This document shows, piece after piece, positions 1 through 6,372 of a DNA stretch of 10,773 nucleotides; position 1 is the stretch's first letter; every line of letters starts with the position of its first letter. The DNA lies in assembly GCA_947589405.1 (NCBI GenBank), contig CANQBT010000070.1:1-10773 (forward strand). The letters run 5' to 3'. The notes under the pieces were generated by a model, which was given only the letters and a program-made list of their open reading frames with translations, made no database searches and was not told where the DNA came from. The stretch is from an uncultured Clostridia bacterium (lineage in GTDB: Bacteria > Bacillota > Clostridia > Lachnospirales > CAG-274). The position numbers were made by a program, and so were the translations under genes.

Positions 1-175
1 CAAGCCCTGCCTTTCCGCATTCCTTTGGTTCATAACCCATTTCAATAAGCTTTTCTTTAACATATGCCTTAGTATTGTCCAAATCAAAACGCACTTCAGG
101 ATTTGAGTGTAAATAATGTCTGTATTCAATTAATTTGTCTTTGTTGTTTATTGCTTCTTCAAGTATATTTTTCAT
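1..175 (-). CDS. M20-family amidohydrolase/peptidase, N-terminal fragment (runs off the left edge)
   Basis: The reverse strand from an ATG at 173-175 gives 58 residues open to the edge of the window. It starts MKNILEEAINNKDK and contains RHYLHSNPEV at about residues 19-28. That matches the R-x-x-LH-x-x-PE signature at the N-terminus of M20D amidohydrolases (hippurate hydrolase, N-acyl-amino-acid or N-acetyldiaminopimelate deacetylase group), which remove acyl groups from amino acids using two metal ions. The downstream metal ligands are outside the window, so the substrate cannot be assigned. The start is supported by AAGGAG (complement of 182-187) six bases ahead of the ATG. The gene lies in the same direction as groESL but is separated from it by a terminator and the inverted-repeat element, so it is probably a separate transcription unit. 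I see no convincing promoter for it in 176-300. Confidence 0.72.
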   Translation of the reverse strand, partial: MKNILEEAINNKDKLIEYRHYLHSNPEVRFDLDNTKAYVKEKLIEMGYEPKECGKAGL

Positions 176-233
176 ATCCTTCTCCTTACTGTAAAAAGGT
201 TGTTGAATTAAATTTTTGTTTATATTAGTAGAA

Positions 234-316
234 TCGACCCTATCGGCAGCCCAACGCAGGCGTAATCTCAACTCAACGAAATGGTTGGGCTGCCACTTCC
301 CCTTACGAAGGGGAAG
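234..316 (+). repeat. Left half-unit of the inverted element: TCGACCC plus two hairpins
   Basis: Reading on the plus strand, TCGACCC (234-240) and a 4-base spacer are followed by a perfect 11-bp stem, GGCAGCCCAAC (245-255) with GTTGGGCTGCC (284-294), around a 28-base loop. After one A comes a perfect 9-bp stem, CTTCCCCTT (296-304) with AAGGGGAAG (308-316), with a 3-base loop ACG. Neither hairpin is followed by a T-run, so they do not look like ordinary intrinsic terminators. Confidence 0.75.
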
Positions 317-410
317 CTTAGCTGGTTGTTTCCCAAAAGCTTTTATAGTGTTGTAAAAATTGGCTTTTCTAACTAACTTAAAAAATGAGCGGTATATACA
401 CGGAAGGCGT

Positions 411-491
411 CCCTTCAGAGAAGGGAAGCTGTCAGCGCAACCAAAAACTGTGAATTAACACAGCCTTCAACTGCGCTGACTGAAGGGTCGA
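411..491 (-). repeat. Right half-unit of the inverted element: same motif order on the minus strand
   Basis: Reading on the minus strand, TCGACCC (491 to 485) and a 4-base spacer are followed by the stem GTCAGCGCA (480-472) with TGCGCTGAC (439-431). Inside its loop is a smaller 5-bp hairpin, CTGTG/CACAG (448-452 with 459-463). Two bases after the long stem come CTTCCC and the 6-bp hairpin CCCTTC (416-411 region) with GAAGGG (420-425). The order and spacing mirror the left half, while the stem sequences themselves differ. Confidence 0.72.
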
Positions 492-524
492 CCTTACTTA
501 CCTAAACAAAAATTTATCAAAACC

Positions 525-574
525 AAAAAGGAACTGCCGCAATAAATTTTTTAAATATTAGTGCGACAGCTCCT
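525..574 (-). terminator. Intrinsic terminator of groES-groEL
   Basis: On the minus strand, 17 bases after the groEL stop, AGGAGCTGTCGCA (574-562) can pair with TGCGGCAGTTCCT (541-529), 13 pairs including two G-U. The roughly 20-base loop is A/T-rich. TTTTT follows immediately (529-525), then GGTTTTG. This is the expected layout of a Rho-independent terminator. The 306-bp inverted element begins right beyond it. Confidence 0.8.
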
Positions 575-590
575 CATATTAATTTATGGA

Positions 591-2210
591 TTACATGCCC
601 ATTCCCATGCCGCCTGCAGGCATAGCAGGTTCTTCTGTCTTTTCATCAGCTACAATAGCTTCTGTAGTCAGTATTGTAGATGCTACGCTGTTAGCGTTAA
701 GAAGAGCGCTTCTTGTAACCTTAGTAGGATCGATTATACCGTCCTTTATCATATCAACGTAATTGCCTGTAAGTGCGTTGAAGCCATAGCCCTTCTTGCT
801 TTCCTTTACGTTGTTTATTATAACGGCGCCTTCAAGGCCTGCATTTTCAACTATCTGGCGAAGAGGTGACTCAAGAGCCTTAAGTATAATGCCGGCACCT
901 GTCTTTTCGTCACCGTCAAGCTTCTTGTAAACCTTTTCTACCGCATCTATACAATGGATATATGCAGAACCGCCACCGCATATGATACCCTCTTCAACAG
1001 CTGCCTTTGTAGCTGCAAGAGCGTCCTCCATACGGAGTTTCTTTTCCTTCAATTCCATTTCTGTAGCAGCGCCTACCTTTATAACTGCAACGCCGCCTGC
1101 CAGCTTAGCAAGTCTTTCCTGAAGCTTTTCCTTGTCAAAGTCAGAAGTTGCTTCGTCTATCTGAGCTCTTATCTGTGATATTCTTGCTGAAATGTCGTTC
1201 TTATCGCCTGCACCGTCTACAATGATCGTGTCTTCCTTAGTAATGGTAACGCTCTTAGCCTTACCCAGCATATCAAGAGTAGTTTCCTTAAGCTCTAAGC
1301 CAAGCTCGCTTGAAATAACGGTACCGCCTGTAAGAATAGCTATATCCTTAAGCATTTCCTTTCTTCTGTCGCCAAAGCCCGGAGCCTTTACAGCAACGCA
1401 GTTGAATGTACCTCTGAGCTTATTAACGATAAGTGTGGTAAGAGCTTCGCCCTCAACGTCCTCAGCAATAATAAGAAGCTTAGCGCCTGACTGAACTATC
1501 TGTTCAAGTATAGGCAGTATTTCCTGAATATTTGAGATCTTCTTGTCTGTAATAAGTATATATGGATTGTCAAGATTAGCGACCATCTTTTCCATATCGG
1601 TTGACATATAAGCTGACAAATATCCTCTGTCAAACTGCATACCTTCAACAAGCTCCAGCTCGGTATTCATGGACTTGGATTCCTCAACTGTGATAACACC
1701 GTCATTTGAAACCTTTTCCATAGCGTCTGCTATCATTGTGCCTATCTCATCATCGGCAGCTGAATTGGCTGCTACCATAGCGATATGCTCCTTGCCTGCG
1801 ACCTTGCTGCTCATCTTCTTTATCTCTTCTACAGCAGCTTCTGTAGCCTTGCTCATACCCTTTCTCAAAATAATTGGATTAGCGCCTGCCGCAATGTTCT
1901 TAAGTCCTTCATGTATCATAGACTGAGCAAGAACTGTAGCTGTAGTAGTACCGTCACCTGCTACATCGTTAGTCTTTGTAGCAACCTCCTTAAGAAGCTG
2001 TGCGCCCATATTCTCCATAGGGTCCTCAAGCTCTATGTCCTTAGCGATAGTAACGCCGTCATTTGTAATAAGGGGTGTGCCATACTTTTTATCAAGCACT
2101 ACATTTCTGCCCTTAGGTCCCAATGTTACCTTTACTGTATCTGCTAACTTATTTACGCCGATCTCAAGAGCTGCTCTTGCGTCAGCACCGTATTTAATAG
2201 TCTTTGCCAT
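591..2210 (-). CDS. groEL: Chaperonin GroEL (60-kDa subunit)
   Basis: GroEL forms the two-ring cytosolic folding chamber that binds unfolded proteins and hydrolyses ATP; the GroES lid is encoded just upstream. The 539-residue protein is collinear with the family over its whole length. It begins MAKTIKYGADAR, has TLGPKGRNVVLD at about 29-40, and the nucleotide-binding NDVAGDGTTTATVLA at about 81-95, where Asp86 corresponds to the catalytic Asp87 of E. coli. The second equatorial segment carries KLRMEDALAATKAAVEEG at about 390-407. The protein ends in a methionine/glycine-rich tail, PAGGMGMGM, typical of GroEL. The start is fixed by GGAGG about nine bases before the ATG. The gap to groES is 26 bp without a terminator, so the two are co-transcribed from the CIRCE-controlled promoter. 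Nothing in the sequence looks degraded or unusual. Confidence 0.98.
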   Translation of the reverse strand: MAKTIKYGADARAALEIGVNKLADTVKVTLGPKGRNVVLDKKYGTPLITNDGVTIAKDIELEDPMENMGAQLLKEVATKTNDVAGDGTTTATVLAQSMIHEGLKNIAAGANPIILRKGMSKATEAAVEEIKKMSSKVAGKEHIAMVAANSAADDEIGTMIADAMEKVSNDGVITVEESKSMNTELELVEGMQFDRGYLSAYMSTDMEKMVANLDNPYILITDKKISNIQEILPILEQIVQSGAKLLIIAEDVEGEALTTLIVNKLRGTFNCVAVKAPGFGDRRKEMLKDIAILTGGTVISSELGLELKETTLDMLGKAKSVTITKEDTIIVDGAGDKNDISARISQIRAQIDEATSDFDKEKLQERLAKLAGGVAVIKVGAATEMELKEKKLRMEDALAATKAAVEEGIICGGGSAYIHCIDAVEKVYKKLDGDEKTGAGIILKALESPLRQIVENAGLEGAVIINNVKESKKGYGFNALTGNYVDMIKDGIIDPTKVTRSALLNANSVASTILTTEAIVADEKTEEPAMPAGGMGMGM

Positions 2211-2236
2211 TTTTTATTACCTCCGTTAAACTCTGA

Positions 2237-2521
2237 TTATTCCACAACAGCGAGTATGTCGCCCTGCTTTACAATTATATATTCTTCTCCATCGTTCTTT
2301 ACCTCAGTACCTGCGTATTTGGAATATACGACCTTATCTCCTGCCTTAACGTCCATAGGAACAAGCTTACCGTCTACAACGGCGCCGGGTCCGACTGCAA
2401 TGACCTCTGCTTCCTGAGGCTTCTCCTTAGACTGAGAAGTAAGTATGATACCTCCGGCTGTAGTTTCCTCTGCCTCAAGCTGCTTTAAAACAACTCTGTC
2501 ACCTAATGGTCTTAAACTCAT
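2237..2521 (-). CDS. groES: Co-chaperonin GroES (10-kDa subunit)
   Basis: GroES is the heptameric lid that caps GroEL and encloses the client protein. The 94-residue product has the usual length. It starts MSLRPLGDRVVLK, carries the mobile GroEL-binding loop at about residues 16-32 with the GGIIL anchor at 23-27, and ends in the conserved stretch DGEEYIIVKQGDILAVVE. The start codon is preceded by AAGGAGG with nine bases of spacing. It is the first gene of the groESL operon. The promoter and CIRCE operator sit 37-103 bp upstream of the ATG, so expression should be HrcA-repressed and heat-inducible. Confidence 0.97.
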   Translation of the reverse strand: MSLRPLGDRVVLKQLEAEETTAGGIILTSQSKEKPQEAEVIAVGPGAVVDGKLVPMDVKAGDKVVYSKYAGTEVKNDGEEYIIVKQGDILAVVE

Positions 2522-2557
2522 ATTTCATATCCTCCTTGTTTTAAATAAATTTCTTTG

Positions 2558-2584
2558 TTATCACTCTTAACGGTTGAGTGCTAA
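2558..2584 (-). promoter_or_regulatory. CIRCE operator (HrcA binding site) of groESL
   Basis: On the minus strand the arms read TTAGCACTC (2584-2576) and GAGTGATAA (2566-2558) with the canonical 9-base spacer. The first arm matches the CIRCE consensus exactly. The second has one mismatch (A for C at the sixth base). The site starts about 5 bases after the predicted transcription start and lies ahead of the groES ribosome binding site, which is where HrcA normally represses. The hrcA gene is not in the window. Confidence 0.95.
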
Positions 2585-2595
2585 CCCATAAACAT

Positions 2596-2624
2596 AATAT
2601 ACCACAGCAGTTAAACTTTGTCAA
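2596..2624 (-). promoter_or_regulatory. Sigma-A promoter of groES-groEL
   Basis: Minus-strand -35 TTGACA (2624-2619) is a perfect consensus. A 17-base spacer separates it from -10 TATATT (2601-2596). The predicted transcription start is near 2589, immediately ahead of the CIRCE operator. A strong vegetative promoter under a repressor fits known Firmicute groESL control. Confidence 0.88.
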
Positions 2625-2782
2625 GAGTTTTTAATAAAGAAAATTACAAGTTTTAATATATCCATTTTTGTCCATATAAGTTTATTATGCTTGAAATTAT
2701 ACATTTAATTCCTAAGTTTTTTAATTATGGCGCAAAATGTAAAAAGAAAAGCGCAAATAACAAAACAAATAATTTATAATTG

Positions 2783-2791
2783 TGATATAAT
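2783..2791 (+). promoter_or_regulatory. Extended -10 promoter for the secreted-protein gene
   Basis: TGATATAAT is a consensus TATAAT (2786-2791) with an upstream TG, the extended -10 form that can work without a good -35. No good -35 lies 17 bases upstream (2763-2768 is AAACAA). A transcription start near 2798 would leave a leader of about 33 bases. A second TATAAT occurs at 2775-2780. The remaining DNA, 2625-2782, is A/T-rich, with only a pair of GCGCAAA direct repeats (2730-2736 and 2751-2757) to note. Confidence 0.55.
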
Positions 2792-2815
2792 AAAAGCATA
2801 AAAAATATATAATAC

Positions 2816-2822
2816 AAGGAGG
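2816..2822 (+). promoter_or_regulatory. Ribosome binding site that decides the start at 2831
   Basis: AAGGAGG lies only two bases before the ATG at 2825 but eight bases before the in-frame ATG at 2831. Eight bases is normal spacing and two is too short. The second ATG also begins a typical signal peptide with MKK, so translation most likely starts at 2831. Confidence 0.8.
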
Positions 2823-2830
2823 TCATGCAA

Positions 2831-3637
2831 ATGAAAAAATTATATTCCGTTATAATGGCAGCCATAATGACTTTTACGGTATTTTCAGCTGTTCCCTATG
2901 CTGAAGGCAATATCAATGTTGTTGTCAACGGCAATGCCATTGATTTTACCGGAGAACAGGAGCCTGTCATACAAAACGGAAGGACTCTTGTGCCCTTCAG
3001 AGCAGTATTTGAAAAATTAGGAGCAGATGTGAAATGGTTTGAGGATATTAAACTATGCGAAGCTACATACGGTCAGGTAACGGTAGGAATTGAAATAGGA
3101 AGTACAGATGTTACAATAGGCGATGGCGCTCATATCCCAAGCGATGTTCCCGCTCAGATAATAAACGGCAGAACAATGGTTCCGCTCAGGGTTCTTTCAG
3201 AAAGCATAGGCGCTCAGGTGGAATGGGACAGCAATACAAAAACCGTTACCGTAAACGCTCCCGAGAATAAAGGAGATGCTCCCGGATCTGTTGAATACGA
3301 AATGGGTAAAGGCGGCGGAAACAATATGGACAGCGACTTCATGATTGACTATGAATATCCTGTTGTTACCTCTGTATACACAATGGCCGATAAGCTTAAC
3401 GAAAATATATTTAACGATATATTTAATGCTGTTGACGAAACTCTGAGCACATACAGCGGCGACAAGAAGCTGCTCAATGTTGATTGCAACGTGACCGTCA
3501 ACGATTCCGGCATATTTTCACTTCAATATCTTATAGACGGAGAGCTTTTCTATGAAGCTACCTACGGTATTATAAACGGAAGTAAAATAGATGACGATAC
3601 TGCCATGTATATTATGGCAGGACCTGAAGAGCAATAA
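2831..3637 (+). CDS. Secreted protein with copper-amine-oxidase-N-like domain
   Basis: The predicted 268-residue protein starts with a signal peptide: MKK, a hydrophobic core at about 5-20, and a likely cleavage near PYA-EG at about 24-25. Residues 28-142 match the copper amine oxidase N-terminal-like domain (Pfam PF07833) common in secreted Clostridia and Bacilli proteins. The hallmark occurs twice, NGRTLVPFRAV (49-59) and NGRTMVPLRVL (112-122), each followed by LGA/IGAxVxW. Despite its name, this domain is not catalytic and is usually found in cell-surface proteins. A short Gly-rich linker (158-165) leads to a C-terminal part (about 168-260) whose YPVVTSVY and KLNENIFNDI segments resemble the DUF4163/DUF3298 region of PdaC- and RsiV-like extracytoplasmic proteins; that link is my inference. 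The gene stands alone, divergent from groESL and convergent with mgtE. Its function is unknown. Confidence 0.85.
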   Translation: MKKLYSVIMAAIMTFTVFSAVPYAEGNINVVVNGNAIDFTGEQEPVIQNGRTLVPFRAVFEKLGADVKWFEDIKLCEATYGQVTVGIEIGSTDVTIGDGAHIPSDVPAQIINGRTMVPLRVLSESIGAQVEWDSNTKTVTVNAPENKGDAPGSVEYEMGKGGGNNMDSDFMIDYEYPVVTSVYTMADKLNENIFNDIFNAVDETLSTYSGDKKLLNVDCNVTVNDSGIFSLQYLIDGELFYEATYGIINGSKIDDDTAMYIMAGPEEQ

Positions 3638-3663
3638 TTTTTTGCCGGAGAGTGTACATATAT

Positions 3664-3705
3664 AATCAAAAGAAGCTATCGTAATAAAGATAGCTTCTTT
3701 TGATT
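3664..3705. terminator. Bidirectional intrinsic terminator between the secreted-protein gene and mgtE
   Basis: A perfect 17-bp stem pairs 3664-3680 with 3689-3705 around an 8-base loop, GTAATAAA. The outer part of the stem is A-rich on the left and T-rich on the right (CTTCTTTTGATTT), so it can act as a terminator in both directions. It lies 26 bp after the stop of the plus-strand gene and 30 bp after the stop of convergent mgtE. Confidence 0.92.
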
Positions 3706-3735
3706 TATGATATTATCTTTGCAACATCGCCTTTT

Positions 3736-5130
3736 TTACACAACATGGGCTATATTTATAAGAAGCAGCCATGAAAGTCCATAGTATGTTATTACCGCAA
3801 CAAGGTCATTGACCGTTGTGATAAGCGGACCTGATGCAACAGCCGGATCTATTTTTATCTTATGAAAGAACATAGGAACAACAGTTCCCACAAGACTTGA
3901 TATTACCATAGCCATAACAAGAGATATGCCTACACAGCCGGATACAGAAAAAGCATAACTCCAGCTGTTGCTTTTGAATATACCTATATATATGCCTATA
4001 AACAAAAATGCTATACTGCTTATCAAAAGGCCGTTGCAGAAGCCGATCCTTATCTCTTTAAACACAAGCATCAGCTTTTGCGCAGGCTTAAGGTTTTCAT
4101 CCATGAGTACACGTATCGTTACGGCAAGTGACTGAGTTCCCACATTTCCTGCCATATCCAGTATCAAGGACTGAAAGCAGACAACAAGAGCGATCTGAGC
4201 GACCACATTTTCAAACATACCTACTACACCCGATACTCCTATACCAAGAAAAAGAAGAATTATAAGCCAGGGCATTCTTTTTTTCATACTTTGCAAAAGA
4301 GTTTCGTCCAGATCCTCCTCAGCTGTAAGACCTGCCAGCTTTGCATAGTCGTCGCCTAATTCTTCGTCCAAAACCTCTGCAATATCCTGAGCGGTTATTA
4401 TTCCCAATATTTCCATTTTATCATTTAACACGGGAAATGAATCTTCGGCATAGTCCATTATCCTATCAATATTTTCGCTTATAATATCATGGTCCATAAG
4501 ATAGGGATAAGAAGTACTCATAAGAGGCTCCAGCTCTGTATATTCCCTTGCCGTTATAAGGTCCTTAAGATCAAGCGCTCCATAATATTTATTATCAGAA
4601 TCGCATACGTAAAGGGTTGAGATATTGTCATTTTTCTCTGCCTGAGCCACAAGGGCCTTCATAGCTGCTTTTACTGACATATCCTTCTGTATTACAATAA
4701 AATTGGTAGTCATTATACTTCCTATTTCATCATCGTCATATGACTGTATGAGCTGTATGTCTGCGCTTGTTTCTTCGTCCAGAAGCTTGGAGATCTGTTC
4801 CTGCACCTCATCGTCCATTTCTTCAAGAACATCTACAGCATCATCAGAGTCCATATTCTCAATAATTTTTGCTGCATTTTTTATGTCAAGCTCTTTGAGA
4901 TATTCCTCTGCGTCCTCAAGATATACATATATTTCAGAAATCTTTTCGGGACCAAGAATTTTATACAATCGTACTCTTTCTTCTTCTGTCAGCATTTCAA
5001 AAGCATCGGCTATATCGTTTTCGTGGTAGTCCTCAATATATTCCTTAAGTCTGCTTTCTTCTAAATTACTTCTTATTAAGCTGACAAGCTCCTCTGCATA
5101 GTTGTGTTCATTTGAAATTTGTTTCTCCAT
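3736..5130 (-). CDS. mgtE: MgtE-family magnesium transporter/channel
   Basis: MgtE is a dimeric Mg2+ channel of the inner membrane that is closed by its own cytosolic Mg2+-sensing domains. The 464-residue protein has the full layout: an acidic helical N domain (about 10-133), two CBS domains (about 137-195 and 200-258), a connecting plug helix (about 260-285) and five membrane segments from KKRMPWLIILLFLG (about 283) to the end. Key pore-region motifs are present: GNVGTQS at 328-334 and GPLITTVND at 434-442, whose Asp442 aligns with the conserved pore aspartate. The ATG is preceded by AAAGGAG with seven bases of spacing. The gene follows thiI by 60 bp with no terminator visible between them, so read-through from the prmA operon is possible. 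The 60-bp gap is too short for an M-box Mg2+ riboswitch. Acidic residues are abundant in the N domain, as expected for Mg2+ sensing. Confidence 0.95.
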   Translation of the reverse strand: MEKQISNEHNYAEELVSLIRSNLEESRLKEYIEDYHENDIADAFEMLTEEERVRLYKILGPEKISEIYVYLEDAEEYLKELDIKNAAKIIENMDSDDAVDVLEEMDDEVQEQISKLLDEETSADIQLIQSYDDDEIGSIMTTNFIVIQKDMSVKAAMKALVAQAEKNDNISTLYVCDSDNKYYGALDLKDLITAREYTELEPLMSTSYPYLMDHDIISENIDRIMDYAEDSFPVLNDKMEILGIITAQDIAEVLDEELGDDYAKLAGLTAEEDLDETLLQSMKKRMPWLIILLFLGIGVSGVVGMFENVVAQIALVVCFQSLILDMAGNVGTQSLAVTIRVLMDENLKPAQKLMLVFKEIRIGFCNGLLISSIAFLFIGIYIGIFKSNSWSYAFSVSGCVGISLVMAMVISSLVGTVVPMFFHKIKIDPAVASGPLITTVNDLVAVITYYGLSWLLLINIAHVV

Positions 5131-5190
5131 AATAACACTCCTTTCGCAGTTATATTTCCATTAACATATCCTGCCGTATATATGAATTTG

Positions 5191-6363
5191 TTAAAATTCA
5201 ACTGTTTCGCTGTTTTCAACAGCCTTGTCAATAAGGGCGTCAAGCCCTTCTATTTTTCTTTCAATAGCCTCTATAATACTTTTCTTAGGCTTTGTTTCAG
5301 GGTGCTTTGCCACAAAGACGGTACAGCAGTCCTCATAGGGTCTTATGGATATGTCAAATGTGCCAATATCCGTTGCAATGTCAACAATATCCTGCTTATC
5401 CATAGAGCATAAGGGTCTTAAAACAGGAATTGACGCTGCGGAATCTATAGCATATATAGCCTCCATTGTCTGGCTTGCCACCTGTCCTATACTGTCACCT
5501 GTTACAAGTGCATGGCTCTTGTTACCTATGGCGATTTTTTCTCCTGCCTTAAGCATTGCTCTTTTCAAAAGAATAGTCATTTTTTCAGGCGGCGTATGCT
5601 CATATATACAAAGCTGTGTTTCGGTAAAGGGTACTATATGCAGCTTTATGCTGCCTGTAAATGCGGAAAGCCTTTCTGCCAAGTCCATTACCTTCTGTTT
5701 TGCTCTTTCTGAGGTATAAGGCGGTGAATCAAAATATACCGCTTCTATCTCAACGCCCCTTCTGGCAGTAAGAAAAGCTGAAACAGGGCTGTCTATACCG
5801 CCGGATAAAAGCACCGTTGCCTTACCGCTGGAACCGTAGGGCAGCCCTCCGTAACCCTTTATAAGCTTGCTGTATATATAGGCGTTGTTCCTCAGCTCTA
5901 CCATAAGCTGTATTTCAGGGTCGTGTACATCTACCTTAAGATCGTCTATATTGTGAAGTATATATCCGCCTACATCTGCGCTTATTTCATTTCCTGTCAT
6001 TGGGTATCTCTTGTCAGAACGTCTTGTTATTACCTTAAATGTAACACCGCCGTTGGGAAAATGCTCTTTAAAATGCATAAGGGCGTGCTTTCTAAGGCTC
6101 TCTATGGACTGATCCTCAAATTCTATGCCGGGACATACTGCCGTGACTCCAAGTATATTTACTACTATGGGAATGACCGTATCATAGTCAAACTCTCCCT
6201 CTTCGTTTACAACAAGTATTCTGCCCTGTTCCTTATATACCCTGTAGCCCGGATATTTATCCAATCTTTTTATAATAGTTTTTATAAGGCGGTTTTCAAC
6301 AAGGTATCTGTTCTTGCCCCTCATTGCGATCTCGCCGTATTTTACAAGAAGTACATTTTTCAT
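5191..6363 (-). CDS. thiI: tRNA 4-thiouridine synthase ThiI (short, no rhodanese domain)
   Basis: ThiI adenylates U8 of tRNA and replaces its oxygen with sulfur; in many bacteria it also feeds sulfur to thiamine thiazole synthesis. The 390-residue protein has an N-terminal ferredoxin-like plus THUMP region (about 1-165) and a C-terminal PP-loop pyrophosphatase domain with LLSGGIDSPVSAF (185-197). It contains YGEIAMRGKNR at about 9-19 and the family motif PYEDCCTVF at about 342-350, with a Cys346/Cys347 pair that may accept the persulfide. It ends without the C-terminal rhodanese domain of the 482-residue E. coli enzyme, as is usual in Firmicutes. The ATG lies nine bases after the nifS stop, and its ribosome binding site (TAGGAAA) overlaps that stop codon. 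This fits translational coupling with nifS, the presumed sulfur donor. Confidence 0.96.
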   Translation of the reverse strand: MKNVLLVKYGEIAMRGKNRYLVENRLIKTIIKRLDKYPGYRVYKEQGRILVVNEEGEFDYDTVIPIVVNILGVTAVCPGIEFEDQSIESLRKHALMHFKEHFPNGGVTFKVITRRSDKRYPMTGNEISADVGGYILHNIDDLKVDVHDPEIQLMVELRNNAYIYSKLIKGYGGLPYGSSGKATVLLSGGIDSPVSAFLTARRGVEIEAVYFDSPPYTSERAKQKVMDLAERLSAFTGSIKLHIVPFTETQLCIYEHTPPEKMTILLKRAMLKAGEKIAIGNKSHALVTGDSIGQVASQTMEAIYAIDSAASIPVLRPLCSMDKQDIVDIATDIGTFDISIRPYEDCCTVFVAKHPETKPKKSIIEAIERKIEGLDALIDKAVENSETVEF

Positions 6364-6372
6364 ATTGATTTC

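Larger units (their letters stand above)
210..515. repeat. 306-bp MITE-like element made of two inverted half-units
   Basis: AAATTTTTGTTTA at 210-222 is the exact reverse complement of 503-515. Eleven bases further in on each side is TCGACCC (234-240), matched by GGGTCGA (485-491). Weaker inverted matching continues outward (GGTT and TTGA blocks near 198-207 against 517-524) and inward (CAGC at 247-250 against the complement of 475-478). Each half then carries a long stem-loop followed by a CTTCCC-type hairpin. No open reading frame of note lies inside. Terminal inverted repeats, no coding capacity and a position directly after the groEL terminator suggest a non-autonomous mobile element or a dispersed structured repeat. 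From memory, CCCTTCAGTCA / TGACAGCTTCCC motifs recur many times in genomes of gut Oscillospiraceae, but I could not test this here. I see no clear target-site duplication. Confidence 0.62.

Noticed and set aside
234..491. Structured RNA, riboswitch or T-box leader for the M20 gene
   Set aside because: I do not recognise any known riboswitch or T-box core. The hairpins are arranged as inverted half-units rather than in one direction, and no terminator/antiterminator pair precedes the M20 start. A mobile or dispersed repeat explains the layout better.
176..590. CRISPR array
   Set aside because: The repeats are inverted pairs, present once each, with no series of equal direct repeats and spacers and no cas genes.
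561..2229. Several 60-120 residue plus-strand reading frames opposite groEL
   Set aside because: They are antisense frames of a highly conserved gene, Cys/Ser/Leu-rich, with no ribosome binding sites or recognisable domains.
2825..2830. Upstream ATG as start of the secreted-protein gene
   Set aside because: It lies only two bases after AAGGAGG. The ATG at 2831 has eight-base spacing and gives a cleaner signal peptide.
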